A stretch of 64,000 nucleotides of DNA from Trematomus loennbergii (GCA_012861695.1 JAAOOA010000086.1:24786403-24850402); one strand, 5' to 3'. Numbered from the stretch's first letter, positions 38,993 through 50,054 are shown. Notes: generated from the sequence alone by a model not told the origin. Translations and numbers: made by a program.

Positions 38993-39461
38993 CAGGGTTC
39001 CTACACTTTTCCACCAATGATTTTCAATGCCTTTTCCATGACTTCTCCATGTCCTTTACCTAATTTTCCATGACCAAAAAAATGACTCTGAATGGTTTAT
39101 TTTAACATGGAACAGAAAAATAAGGTCTGCATATGAAACATGTTGTGCCTATCTAAAACAAATCAAATAGTAGGCTTACTAGCTTCTACAGACTAAAGCA
39201 ACTCAAACCTCTCACCAGCAAAATACCTCGTCAGTTAAATGCCATTTTTCGTTTCATTAATACACGATACAGTATTTATTATCATTATAGTATTACTATT
39301 TCGGCGATTAGATAAAATATAAATTATATTTGATGCAACTTTAGTTACATTTCCATGACTTTTCCAAAACTTTGGGAAAGATATTGTTTTCCATAATTTT
39401 CCAGGGCCTGGAATTAGCATTTTGAATTTCCATGCCTTTTCCAGGTTTTCCAAGAACCCTG
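38993..39461. mobile_element. Non-autonomous DNA transposon with CAGGGTTC ends and 6-bp target duplication
   Basis: The left end CAGGGTTCCTACACTTTTCC and the reverse-complemented right end CAGGGTTCTTGGAAAACC are inverted. TAAACC is duplicated at 38987-38992 and 39462-39467. The body has many TTTTCCATG-type inverted repeats (TTTCCATGACTTTTCC), so it can fold extensively. The superfamily is not assigned. Confidence 0.75.
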
Positions 39462-40356
39462 TAAACCGTTCTTCTAATATCAAGTAGGGCTAGGCGATAT
39501 GAAGAAACTCAAAAATCCCCATAAAGAATGCATGGGTACACGTCTGATATATTCAGAAGTGACATAGTTTTACTGTAATGCAGGCTTTAAAACTAGGAAA
39601 AGACTAACCTTGAAGTCACGAGTTAATAGTTGCTAACCCCCCGCTGTGTTCCCTCACTAACAGATCACATTAGATCCCAGTGTTAAATGTCTCCTCTGAC
39701 TCCCTGCCAGCCTTTATTTCATTCAATCCTGTGTGTGTGCCCCAATGCTGTTGCTTTTGTTCAGAAGCTCCATCTGTTTCCTTTCATAATGCATACGTCT
39801 GCAGATGTTTGTTGCAAAAAAACGGCTTATTCTGCCTTCCTGCCGACAGAAGTATCACCAACACAAATGATAATCCAACACGCTGTCTATATCATTATGT
39901 TCCTACTTGTCTGTGCCAATTAGCACTAATATGTGCTTAGGTATGTGCTATTTCTGCTGTGTGTTGAGGGGGTTGTATTAGTGCTTTTAATTGTGCGTAT
40001 GTGCTGTAATTGTGCACTTTTTCTTTGCTTATGTGTTTTATATGTGCTCATGTTTTTTCATGTGTTACAATTATGCTAATGTGTTTGTTAATGTGCTCAT
40101 GTGTTTGTTTTATTTATATGAAACACTTTCAACATGCCAGGGACTGCATATTTTAAAAAGATCTGGCACATTTACAGTACATGATGAACTCAAGTGCTCG
40201 TGTTAATTAATGTGCATTGTCACTTCCTAAATACTAAATAAAACGGACGTCCGCACATCCCCCCGCCTGCAGTCCAGAGAGTGTTTCCTAGTGTGTAAGC
40301 AGATCACAGTGTTTTAATTGCCTCCTGTGTGAGGGAGTATCTGAGGATGAGAGGGT
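39462..40356. other. Unassigned; hAT-like terminus at about 39487
   Basis: TAGGGCTAGGCGATATGAAG at 39487 resembles fish hAT ends, but no partner terminus was found. TGTGCT/TGTGTTT-rich sequence at 39935-40100 looks like a decayed low-complexity repeat. Confidence 0.4.
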
Positions 40357-40417
40357 CCCACGGTGCAGGCCCCACGGTGCAGGCCCCACGGTGCAGGCCC
40401 CACGGTGCAGGTCCCAC
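40357..40417. repeat. 14-bp minisatellite, left part (interrupted by a LINE)
   Basis: Unit GGTGCAGGCCCCAC starts at 40362, 40376, 40390 and 40404. Two further units start at 41322 and 41336, on the far side of the inserted LINE. Confidence 0.9.
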
Positions 40418-41320
40418 AAAGTCAAAGTCATCTTTATTGTCAATCAGTCAGTTTGTGTGTACAGAAAGAGAGATTGAAATACCGTTTCCCACAATCCCGA
40501 TTACAAAAACAAATATATATAAAATATGTATGCAAATATGTATATACCTATATATACACAATCAAAGACACATGTATAAATATGCACACATTAAGACCTA
40601 AATTCTGGGCTTCTCTACAAAAGCAGCATTGTTTACAACTCTATTTCTAGACGTGGAGCTTCTCTGCTTCTGTTTGTTTGTTTCTTTACTAAATATACAG
40701 TATATTCCCCAACGCCTGCTGCGGGAAACTGACTTATCTTAACATGTATTAAACACACACAGTACCAATATATGTTTCTTCAAGCTACAAAGAAGAGAGG
40801 TCTCTAGTGGGTTTTAACTCTGACACAATGCATGCTGGTGCTGGACTACTCCGTGACCACAGAGCGTGAACGTTGTGATCAGCTGTTTTTGCGCAGTTCT
40901 TCAGCACAGAAGGGGGGGGGGAGTCTCAGACCGACGTTAACAGCAGCCCCGTCTGTGCACACGGAGACCGACTCTGTCGTCCGGTGATCAAACCGCCTTC
41001 TGGAAAAGCTTCACAAGTACGTCGGTACGCAAATGTGCTTTGTGACAAAAGTGATGGTACGCATTTCAGATGTTTGCCGCGCATGCGTACCTGCGTTCCA
41101 GTTATGTGCACCCCTGGCTATAATAACACTTCCAACACAGAAAGAATCCATGTTCATAACTTCTAAAGTGCTCCGTAAATACAAAACTGAAAATACCTTT
41201 GACATTTATAAAAACATGTATAAATATGCACACATTAAGACCTAAATAGAAGCACAACAATCAATATATACAAAGTAACAGTCACTTCAATATCTTTGAG
41301 AATCTTCAACTTCAACTTGC
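40418..41320 (-). mobile_element. LINE 3' fragment inserted in the minisatellite, itself interrupted
   Basis: Minus-strand tail: GACAATAAAGATGACTTTGA at 40424-40443, as in the LINE end at 32690-32886. Net LINE length is about 260 bp after removing the 611-bp insert and its 33-bp duplication. The GGTGCAGG repeats on both sides show that it landed inside the 14-bp array. Confidence 0.7.
40603..41213. repeat. 611-bp inserted copy of 36261-36870 with 33-bp target duplication
   Basis: The insert is flanked by identical 33-bp copies of ACATGTATAAATATGCACAC and onward (40570-40602 and 41214-41246), part of the surrounding LINE tail. The insert is in the same orientation as its source and about 99% identical, so it is recent. 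There is no poly-A and no inverted termini. Confidence 0.85.
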
Positions 41321-41350
41321 GGGTGCAGGCCCCACGGTGCAGGCCCACGG
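41321..41350. repeat. 14-bp minisatellite, right part
   Basis: GGTGCAGGCCCCAC at 41322 and a partial unit at 41336 continue the array at 40357-40417. Confidence 0.8.
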
Positions 41351-41574
41351 TGGAGCTCTGCCTTTGACTGAGAGCCCCCCAGCTTCAGGAGGAAATGTCT
41401 CCATCAGACACGTCCCACTGATTCTCCTCATTAAGACTCAGCCTCTCCGTTCCTCTCAGAAACCAAACGAGCTTCTCCTGCAGCGGGGGGGCGAGGCTGA
41501 GTAATTAGAAAAGTCACGAGCGTGCTGCTGAAGTTTCACTGATGTGTGCGCAGTGGGGGGGGAAAGCACATTTC

Positions 41575-42260
41575 TTACATGAGTACAACAAGAGGACAAC
41601 CTCATACTCTCTTACAAGTAGAAGTCCTGCGTTCAATATCAGATACAGTACAAGTACAAGAGGATTGGCATCTAAATATACTTTAAGTGTCAAAAGTAAA
41701 AGTATTCGTGTCTAAATGCTGATATCAGGGTCATGTTTCTGTCAATCATGTTTTAAATACGGATATCTGAACCTATAATTGTATTTATTAAGTAACTACA
41801 GCTGTCAGATTAATGTAGTGCAGTAACAACAATGGCTTCCAAAATGTAGGAATGTAGAAAAAAAACTAGCCTAAAATACAAATATTCAGGCAAGCAAGAA
41901 GTACTTTAAACAATACTTGAATTTAAATGTATCTAAAATGTGCTTTTATATATAAAGTCTATTTGGATAAATTATCATAAGGTTATTTTTTTTCCCATTT
42001 CCGTGGTCAAACTGTGAAGTCCCTTCGGAAATAGCAATTATGAATTGTAAAAACACTGTAGTATTGTATTGGGATCAAAGCATGCTTTAGGTTTCAAAAG
42101 GATAAGTACTTATTGTGTTTAAAAGCTCATCAGATATATTAAATAACAGCTGGTAAAGGTGGAGTACAAACTTGTAGTGGAATGTAGTGGAGTAGAAGTA
42201 TAAAGTAGAATTAAATAGAGAAACTCAGGTAAAAGTACCTTCAAAGTATACACAATATAC
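41575..42260. repeat. Decayed fish repeat of the 'AAGTAC' type
   Basis: ACAAGTAGAAGTCCTGCGTT, AAGTACAAGAGGATTGG, GTCAAAAGTAAAAGTATTCG and AGGTAAAAGTACCTTCAAAG resemble a widespread fish interspersed repeat. Ends were not located. Confidence 0.4.
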
Positions 42261-42694
42261 TTAGTTAAATTCCACCTATGTGATGGTTTGTTGTTGTCGT
42301 GGTGATGTGCGTGTGTGTTTAGCTGAGGTTGTTATGATCTTTACTTAAAAAAAAGAGTTAAATTATAATGAATCTATCAATGTCACACACTGGGAATAAA
42401 AGATTCCTGTTCACGAAGACAACAGGGACGCAACAGGACTGAGGTTGATCAAATTTGCACAAAATCTTAAAATAATAATCAGCTGAATGTTAGGAAAAGA
42501 AGCTTAAAGAATACTAATTGCTTATTAAGAGGCGACGGTGCCTCCATGCAGAGCCGCAGAAACACCTGCAGACGAGGACTGAGAACACTTCAGCTGACGG
42601 CTCCTCAGAGAACAAAGAGGACGGAAGAAATAAGACAATCTCTGAAAAGGTATGGGGTAATTCGCCAAACAAGTCCCGAGCTCGTTGTTGAAAG

Positions 42695-43603
42695 TAGGGC
42701 TGTGCAATTAATCGTATTTTAATCTCGATTTTGGCTTGCAACGATTACGAAAACAACGTAATCGAAATAAAACGATTATTTTGCTGCGTGCGCTTTCGCC
42801 CTCCCTAAAAGCCCCCTCGGCCAGGTTGTGAGTGACAATAGTTGTGTGAGTTCAGCGCGAGCGAAGATGGCAGAACAAGAGCAACTCGTGATCAAGAAAA
42901 GTAAAAACGAATTCCGCTGTTTGGAAATACTTTGGGTTTAAGGAGTCCGACGTGGAACAAAAAAAAGTACAGTGCAGCAGGGGCGGACTGGCCATCTGTG
43001 TGTCCTGGAGAATCACAGACGGCCGGCTCGTCATCATTTCAGTTGCGCTGACAGGCGACAGAGGTCCACAGTTTCCCCGCAGCGAGGCCCCCCTGTTGAC
43101 AGTTCACGAGCGTGCCCCCTCGACTTCATCCACCACATCACAGTCATCAATTAAGGACGCGCTTTACAGTGCAACGGCCAACTCAACCAGCTCGCAAAGA
43201 CACAAAGATATAACACATGCCATCACATTCTACATAAGACATGTGCCCAGTTAGCACGGTTAGCAACCAGGGGTTTAAGCAACTGGCAAACACTATGGAC
43301 AAGCGTTACGCGATGCCATCTCGGCATCATTTCACCAGATCTGCACTGCCTGCCCTATATGACAAATGCCGTGGGGAACTTGAAAAAGATGTGGCTTCAG
43401 CTGAATACTTTGCAGTTGAGTTATACTTAAAGTTCAGGGTAATCAACTGTTAAAAAGATACTGTTCAAATTATTATTAAAAAAAATGTAAGTTAAATAAA
43501 TGGATGTTTTCAAAGTCAATGAATAATCGTATTTAATAATTGTGATATCAATATTGACCAAAATAATCGTGATTATGATTTTTGCCATAATCGAGCAGCC
43601 CTA
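42695..43603 (+). pseudogene. Decayed hAT transposon with ZBED-type transposase remnants
   Basis: Ends TAGGGCTGTGCAATTAATCG and, in reverse complement, TAGGGCTGCTCGATTATGGC enclose 909 bp. Three coding blocks follow in order, in different frames. At 42867 a start MAEQEQLVIKKSKNEF leads into a BED-like region (FGFKESDVEQKK after a frame shift). At 43129-43254 SQSSIKDALYSATANSTSSQ ends at a stop. At 43241-43453 MCPVSTVSNQGFKQLANTMD runs on to FTRSALPALYDKCRGEL. These match the N-terminal third of ZBED/Ac-like hAT transposases. The catalytic RNase-H part and the hAT dimerisation domain are deleted. No 8-bp target duplication is visible. Confidence 0.85.
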
Positions 43604-44285
43604 ACTTCTCCTTCTTCTGCTCTTTGTTCTGTATGTTGTTCCTCAGCAGACACATGACATGCACTTCCAGATGAAATATTAAATTGTGCTATAAAGCTTC
43701 AGAGGTTCATAACAAATAAGTAGAACAAATGTAGAATACTTTACGCATCCTGGGGGGAAATTTGGTGTTTTGATAGTTGCTTGATTTACATCTATCTATA
43801 GAACATTTAGGGGACAAATAATATTTCTCAGTTCCTGTGAAATCCATCTCTGAATTGGTTTACTGTAAATGTTTGTCTTATTTTGGCAAATTAACATTAA
43901 TGCTGAGAGAGAGTCTGTATCCATAACTTTAAAAAATGACTATCAAATATTTTTTTAAATATCACTGTTCAATCAATCAACGTATATTCATATAGCCCAA
44001 TATCACAAAATGTTGAATTTGTCTCAGTGGATTTTCCAGTTTGTAAGGAATATACAGGACCGACGTGCAATAGATGTCGTGTGTGAATTAAAAATATAAT
44101 ACATTAACAGCATAGGTAGTCTAGTAGTTGATAATGAATGTGTCTTTAAAAAATTATCTTAAATAACGGTATATCATGACATCCCTAACCTGTGTAAATT
44201 AAACAAACATTGGAGGAACACTAAGTGCAGGTGGTGAACTATTTGGTAATCTGTGTGCACCGACCCAGAGATGCATTTCCAAACC
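43604..44285. other. Unassigned, with a LINE/SINE tail at 43972-44075
   Basis: TCAATCAATCAACGTATATT followed by CATATAGCCCAATATCACAA is, on the minus strand, the well-known fish retroposon tail ending in a TTGATTGATTGA repeat. Only about 100 bp is present. Confidence 0.6.
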
Positions 44286-44356
44286 AGCCAGGAGTCTAAA
44301 TACCTTCCACTTAATTGAATCCCATTAGCAGTGTTTGTGCAGGATCAGTCGTGAGG

Positions 44357-44386
44357 GGTGTGTGTGTGTGTGTGTGTTGTGTGTGT

Positions 44387-44439
<53 letters not shown>

Positions 44440-44463
44440 GTGTGTGTGTGTGGTGTGGTGTGT

Positions 44464-44505
<42 letters not shown>

Positions 44506-44535
44506 GTGTGTGGTGTGTGTGTGTGTGTGTGTGTG
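44357..44535. repeat. (TG)n microsatellite with TGG breaks
   Basis: About 180 bp of TG with scattered GTGGTG breaks, ending in GGAGGGGGGGGG. Many overlapping Val/Cys and His/Thr frames are artefacts. Confidence 0.95.
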
Positions 44536-44719
44536 GAGGGGGGGGGTGTCTGCTGCACAAAGTGGCTGTGAGGGAACAGAAGAGGCCCTGGGGAAGATTA
44601 ATGGGGAGAGATGAAGTGTTTGTGGTCACAACTTTCCATTTTTGTTCTTCTTACATCAATTTGTATTGAAAAGCACTTTGTGAAGTCTGTTCCCATCGAT
44701 GGAAAACTATTTTTCACAA

Positions 44720-45115
44720 AGTACTGAGAGCTCACTGTCTGTGGAAAAATATGAGTTTGCAGTAATGAGTCAAAACACCAGGAAATGGGTTAGCATGTTA
44801 GCGCTCCCTCATCTGGAAGTCAATGGTTTTCTGAATGTGTTTTTGGTTGTTAGCCTCCATTGGAATCCTTTGTTTAGTGACATCACTATGGAACACTCAC
44901 TCTTCTATTGGCTAGTGATTCAACACATTGTACGTGATAGGCTAAGGGGCGGGACATCTCTAAGATGTTGACCAATAACAACAGAGCCGGCCAGCTAACC
45001 AATCAGAGCAGACTGGGCTCTGGTTCAGACAGAGGGTGAAAAGAGGTGCTGCAGCAGAGACAGTATGAGAAAAATAAAGAGCTTTTTGAACATTAAAGCA
45101 TGGAGACATGTCTCA
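44720..45115 (+). mobile_element. Body of a common fish non-autonomous repeat that hosts the 57-bp array
   Basis: GGAAGTCAATGGTTTTCTGA, ATTGGCTAGTGATTCAACAC, GTTCAGACAGAGGGTGAAAA, GAGGTGCTGCAGCAGAGACA and AATAAAGAGCTTTTTGAACA are, in this order, blocks I recognise from a frequent teleost repeat. The last block and the sequence after it recur at 62978-63060. The minisatellite starts at the AGAGACACTA point of this repeat. Confidence 0.65.
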
Positions 45116-47152
45116 GTAGAGACACTACATACTGATATACACCTGAACATCAGCAGGAGAGGACTCTTTAAAGTAGAGACACTACATACTGATATACACC
45201 TGAACATCAGCAGGAGAGCACTCTTTAAAGTAGAGACACTACATACTGATATACACCTGAACATCAGCAGGAGAGGACTCTTTAAAGTAGAGACACTACA
45301 TACTGATATACACCTGAACATCAGCAGGAGAGGACTCTTTAAAGTAGAGACACTACATACTGATATACACCTGAACATCAGCAGGAGAGGACTCTTTAAA
45401 GTAGAGACACTACATACTGATATACACCTGAACATCATCAGGAGAGGACTCTTTAAAGTAGAGACACTACATACTGATATACACCTGAACATCATCAGGA
45501 GAGGACTCTTTAAAGTAGAGACACTACATACTGATATACACCTGAACATCAGCAGGAGAGGACTCTTTAAATTAGAGACACTACATACTGATATACACCT
45601 GAACATCAGCAGGAGAGGACTCTTTAAAGTAGAGACACTACATACTGATATACACCTGAACATCAGCAGGAGAGGACTCTTTAAAGTAGAGACACTACAT
45701 ACTGATATGAACCTGAACATCAGCAGGAGAGGACTCTTTAAAGTAGAGACACTACATACTGATATACACCTGAACATCAGCAGGAGAGGACTCTTTAAAG
45801 TAGAGACACTACATACTGATATACACCTGAACATCAGCAGGAGAGGACTCTTTAAAGTAGAGACACTACATACTGATATGAACCTGAACATCAGCAGGAG
45901 AGGACTCTTTAAAGTAGAGACACTACATACTGATATACACCTGAACATCAGCAGGAGAGGACTCTTTAAAGTAGAGACACTACATACTGATATACACCTG
46001 AACATCAGCAGGAGAGGACTCTTTAAAGTAGAGACACTACATACTGATATACACCTGAACATCAGCAGGAGAGGACTCTTTAAAGTAGAGACACTACATA
46101 CTGATATACACCTGAACATCAGCAGGAGAGCACTCTTTAAAGTAGAGACACTACATACTGATATACACCTGAACATCAGCAGGAGAGGACTCTTTAAAGT
46201 AGAGACACTACATACTGATATACACCTGAACATCAGCAGGAGAGGACTCTTTAAAGTAGAGACACTACATACTGATATACACCTGAACATCAGCAGGAGA
46301 GGACTCTTTAAAGTAGAGACACTACATACTGATATACACCTGAACATCATCAGGAGAGGACTCTTTAAAGTAGAGACACTACATACTGATATACACCTGA
46401 ACATCATCAGGAGAGGACTCTTAAAGTAGAGACACTACATACTGATATACACCTGAACATCAGCAGGAGATGACTCTTTAAATTAGAGACACTACATACT
46501 GATATACACCTGAACATCAGCAGGAGAGGACTCTTTAAAGTAGAGACACTACATACTGATATACACCTGAACATCAGCAGGAGAGGACTCTTTAAAGTAG
46601 AGACACTACATACTGATATGAACCTGAACATCAGCAGGAGAGGACTCTTTAAAGTAGAGACACTACATACTGATATACACCTGAACATCAGCAGGAGAGG
46701 ACTCTTTAAAGTAGAGACACTACATACTGATATACACCTGAACATCAGCAGGAGAGGACTCTTTAAAGTAGAGACACTACATACTGATATGAACCTGAAC
46801 ATCAGCAGGAGAGGACTCTTTAAAGTAGAGACACTACATACTGATATACACCTGAACATCAGCAGGAGAGGACTCTTTAAAGTAGAGACACTACATACTG
46901 ATATACACCTGAACATCAGCAGGAGAGGACTCTTTAAAGTAGAGACACTACACACTGATATACACCTGAACATCAGCAGGAGAGGACTCTTTAAAGTAGA
47001 TACACTACATACTGATATACACCTGAACATCAGCAGGAGAGGACTCTTTAAAGTAGAGACACTACATACTGATATACACCTGAACATCAGCAGGAGAGGA
47101 CTCTTTAAAGTAGAGACACTACATACTGATATACACCTGAACATCAGCAGGA
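45116..47152. repeat. 57-bp minisatellite, 35 full units and one partial, with 16-unit higher-order period
   Basis: The unit begins GTAGAGACACTACATACTGA and ends GGAGAGGACTCTTTAAA. Variants mark units. GAGCACTC occurs in units 2 and 18, CATCATCAGG in 6, 7, 22 and 23, TTAGAGAC starting 9 and 25, and GATATGAACC in 11, 14, 27 and 30. All pairs are 16 units (912 bp) apart, so a 16-unit block was duplicated as a whole. Unit 23 lacks one base. Since 57 is 19 codons, both strands stay open for 454 and 460 codons; neither frame is taken as a gene. Confidence 0.97.
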
Positions 47153-47650
47153 TAATACAAATAAATCAATTTTGAGAATTGCTGAATATTGGTTTGACGT
47201 TAGAAATCTTTACAAATAGTTCTAGAAAGCCAGGAGTCTAAATACTTTCCGAGGAGCTTAAGAGGCCCTCGGGGGAGATAAAGTGGGGGGTGTAGTGTTT
47301 GTGGTGAACCTGCATGCAGCCGACAGAGAAAACCACGACTCTGACTAAAGCCCACATCATAAATATCCGTTTTGATGGAGAGGGAGGGAAACAAAAGGCC
47401 CTTACATGGCATTTATCCTGGAGAGGGAGAAATACATTTGAGTGGAGAGACACACACTTTGTGAAGAGCCCTCCAACATGAGGAGAGAGATACAATGGAA
47501 ACATCACAGAAAACCATATAACCAAAGGTTTACTCTAAAGATATATAATCACTGAAGTCCGGGACGAGGACGGGTTCATGCAGATTAAATCATCTAAATA
47601 CAGATTTAACAAAGACACTAACTCTTACAGGGCAGAGAGGTGTTTCAGTC
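47153..47650. other. Array flank with diverged similarity to 44286-44630
   Basis: GCCAGGAGTCTAAATACTTTCC at 47229, AAGAGGCCCTCGGGGGAGAT at 47261 and AGTGTTTGTGGT at 47295 parallel GCCAGGAGTCTAAATACC at 44287, AAGAGGCCCTGGGGAAGAT at 44580 and AGTGTTTGTGGT at 44615. The flanks may therefore be an old duplication. Confidence 0.5.
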
Positions 47651-49430
47651 CATGGGCGTCGCAGCCATTATATGAGGGTGGGACAAGTCCCCCCCACTTT
47701 TTCAAATGATTAGTTTAGACCCCCCCACTTTTACTATGCGGAAAGTCCGTGAATCGGTCTATCCACTCGCCGCACTTTGTAGAGCGCTGTGTCAGTGCTT
47801 CACTATCAAATGAAATCCATTCCACTTGCTTATTGAGAGAATGCCCAAATCAATGAAACTCCGTACCATGTTTTCACTGCTACTTTGTACCAAGGCAGAT
47901 TCTCACATAGCGCGCGCATGTTCAAGGAGTGTTGTCATAGTTGGACAGCTCAGATCTGTTGTATGAAGCGATGCCGGTAGCGGAGGTAAGGCACACACAC
48001 CAAATGTTCAGGAAATGGTTAATACAGCGAAAATCAAAGCTGACGATCTCTTGGTTTGATATGTTTTCTCCCCCAGACAACATGGACATAAGAACATTTT
48101 TTCAAAGAAGAGGAAAGTAAGTCATCAGCTGGTAGCAGTTAATCAGTTAACAGTGATGGCGGCGTCTCACTTCTGGAGAGGAGTTTCGTCTTTATGTCAT
48201 GATAGAGAGATACAAATACTGAATCGTTTAGATGAGAAAAGGCATCGAAATGCCAGGTTACTAGTATTTATCATGTACACAGGGAACATGAATAACCCGA
48301 TCTCTCTGTGCTCATGTAAACACCATATCCCCATATGATCATAACCAGGATATACTCATAAACGGCTTACTGATGTCCATGTAGAGACGCAGTCAGTGTG
48401 TTTTACTGGAGCCTCAGTTTGATAAGAGATTCTTTTCTGAGTTCTTTAACTTAGGTACTCTCTCTCAAAAATGGTAATGTGCATTATGTTTTAATTATAC
48501 TTCTTATCATTCAGAAGCTTTTTGTGTGTGTTTATGTTTTACTGAGTGCTTATAGGCTATTTCCATCCAGTATTCAGTTAACTATTTATTTTTTGTGCAC
48601 ATTACATAGACTAGCTAATATTCTACCTACTGCTTGGACTTTGAGTCTTCAAAATGTCCAATGTCACAGACTGGGACTTACTTTAGAGTCAGTTGTATTT
48701 ACATTCAGTATGACTTGTTATGATTCAATGTGAAAGAGTATACTGCTCAATAAATAATTATCACTTCACCACCTCTCTTGACATCTAGGCACTTGAGAGT
48801 GAGTCAGAGGCAGAATACAGGGACAGTGGAGAGAGGTCCATTGCTGAGGTGAGTGATGAAAGGGAAATGACAGTTGAGAGTAAATTGTGATGTGGACTCT
48901 CATCCCAGGATTTTAAGGAAATCAGTGGGGATATTGAACAGGAAACATTTCAGTCAAGGGGCATCATATGACCAATATAGACAGAAGAGCAACATTTATT
49001 TGAACATTTAAGTCAATGATACCATTCCTAGGTGAACTTAACATCCGTATGGAGTCAGATCAGTCTCAATATTAATAAATGCTCACAGAAGGATTCACAA
49101 ATGTATTTTGCGATTTATATATAAATGACTCTCCACAACAATATCTCTCAATGCACTCACAAATATTTATTGTTGTATATAAATGTACAAAAAATGGGCA
49201 TTTAAACTGCTTTTTATTAATTCAAAGACAGCTCTGAATTAATAATCAAATATGTTTCCTTTCTTTACTACTGGATGAAATTACAAAATGTACCCATCAT
49301 TTTCCTCATGCTAGTATAGCCACATAAAAGTATCAAACCACCTGTTAAAATGCACCAGAATACAGGAAATCTATTTTTTTCACCCCCCGTTAAAATGTCC
49401 CCCACATTCAGGATGCTTCCTACGCCCATG
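47651..49430 (+). mobile_element. 1780-bp hAT element with ZMYM1-like transposase start
   Basis: The ends CATGGGCGTCGCAGCC and, in reverse complement, CATGGGCGTAGGAAGC agree at 12 of 16 positions. TTTCAGTC is repeated exactly at 47643-47650 and 49431-49438. The 8-bp target duplication points to the hAT superfamily. Two exon-like pieces remain inside (48077-48116 and 48789-48848). The rest of the transposase gene is gone, so the copy is non-autonomous. Confidence 0.9.
48077..48116 (+). pseudogene. First coding exon of a ZMYM1-like hAT transposase (relic)
   Basis: A CCCCCAG acceptor precedes ACAACATG, and the frame reads MDIRTFFQRRG before a GTAAGT donor at 48117. An M-D-I-R-x-F-F start is typical of the ZMYM1-like, TTF-zinc-finger branch of hAT transposases. 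About 670 bp later a second piece at 48789-48848 (CTAG acceptor, GTGAGT donor) reads ALESESEAEYRDSGERSIAE in one frame. With the first exon ending two bases into a codon, that frame does not join directly, so an indel or a missed exon separates them. Confidence 0.6.
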
Positions 49431-49438
49431 TTTCAGTC

Positions 49439-49975
49439 TCACGGATATAAATCCCGGCTCTATGGACGGCTGCCAGTCTCACAGATTGTCTTTCGCTGCT
49501 CATTTGGAGATCACAAACTCTAAATGAAATCGAAACCTCGATTAGCAAGAGACCCTCTGACTCCCCCTCTCATAATTGCTGCTAGCTTTTTCTTTGTCCA
49601 GAAAAAAAGACTTCTCCTGTCTCCAACATCCCATACAACTGATCTGCATTCACAATAATGATTGCCAATTGCAGTTTCAATCATAGAGTGTAAGATAATG
49701 ACGTAGTCTGCATTAATTAGAGTCCAAATATGTGCAAATGGATGTATCGTTGGTGGAGCTGAGGTTGGTCTGGTGATGCAACCTATAGCCACGTATGGTT
49801 AAATTCAATTGAATAATGCATAATGAAAACCTGTACACAACTTAAATATTAGTTATATAGGAAATGCATCCATCGTACAGACGTCAGCATGGGGTTAAAC
49901 TAGCTTTAAAGACCATAACAGTTTTTGATACAAGGCTGCAAACATGTTTCTTTCTACTTTAAAGCTGGGTATTTA
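49439..49975. other. No recognised feature
   Basis: AT-rich DNA between two repeats. No gene was recognised. Confidence 0.45.
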
Positions 49976-50046
49976 AGTGGACCTATCATGCTATATTTGA
50001 ATAATATATTGTAGGGCCATACCTATATAATACATGTCTGCGAAGT
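49976..50046. repeat. Fragment of the GGGGACCTATCATGC family, cut by a SINE
   Basis: GTGGACCTATCATGCTATAT followed by GGGCCATACCTATATAATAC matches the terminal region of copy B in inverse order. The SINE at 50055 lies against it. Confidence 0.6.
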
Positions 50047-50054
50047 TTTTTTTC

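Noticed and set aside
44870..45010. CCAAT-rich promoter (CCAATAA, ACCAATCAGA, ATTGGCTA)
   Set aside because: These boxes lie in a dispersed fish repeat and are a feature of that repeat; no gene start follows.
45116..47152. CRISPR-like array
   Set aside because: Units are contiguous without unique spacers and the DNA is vertebrate.
45025..47175. Long open frames on both strands (454, 460, 245 and 185 codons) that look like repeat proteins
   Set aside because: They are the 57-bp minisatellite read in frame: 57 is divisible by 3 and the unit happens to lack stops. A 1-bp deletion in unit 23 breaks them all, and variant units show no codon-position bias.
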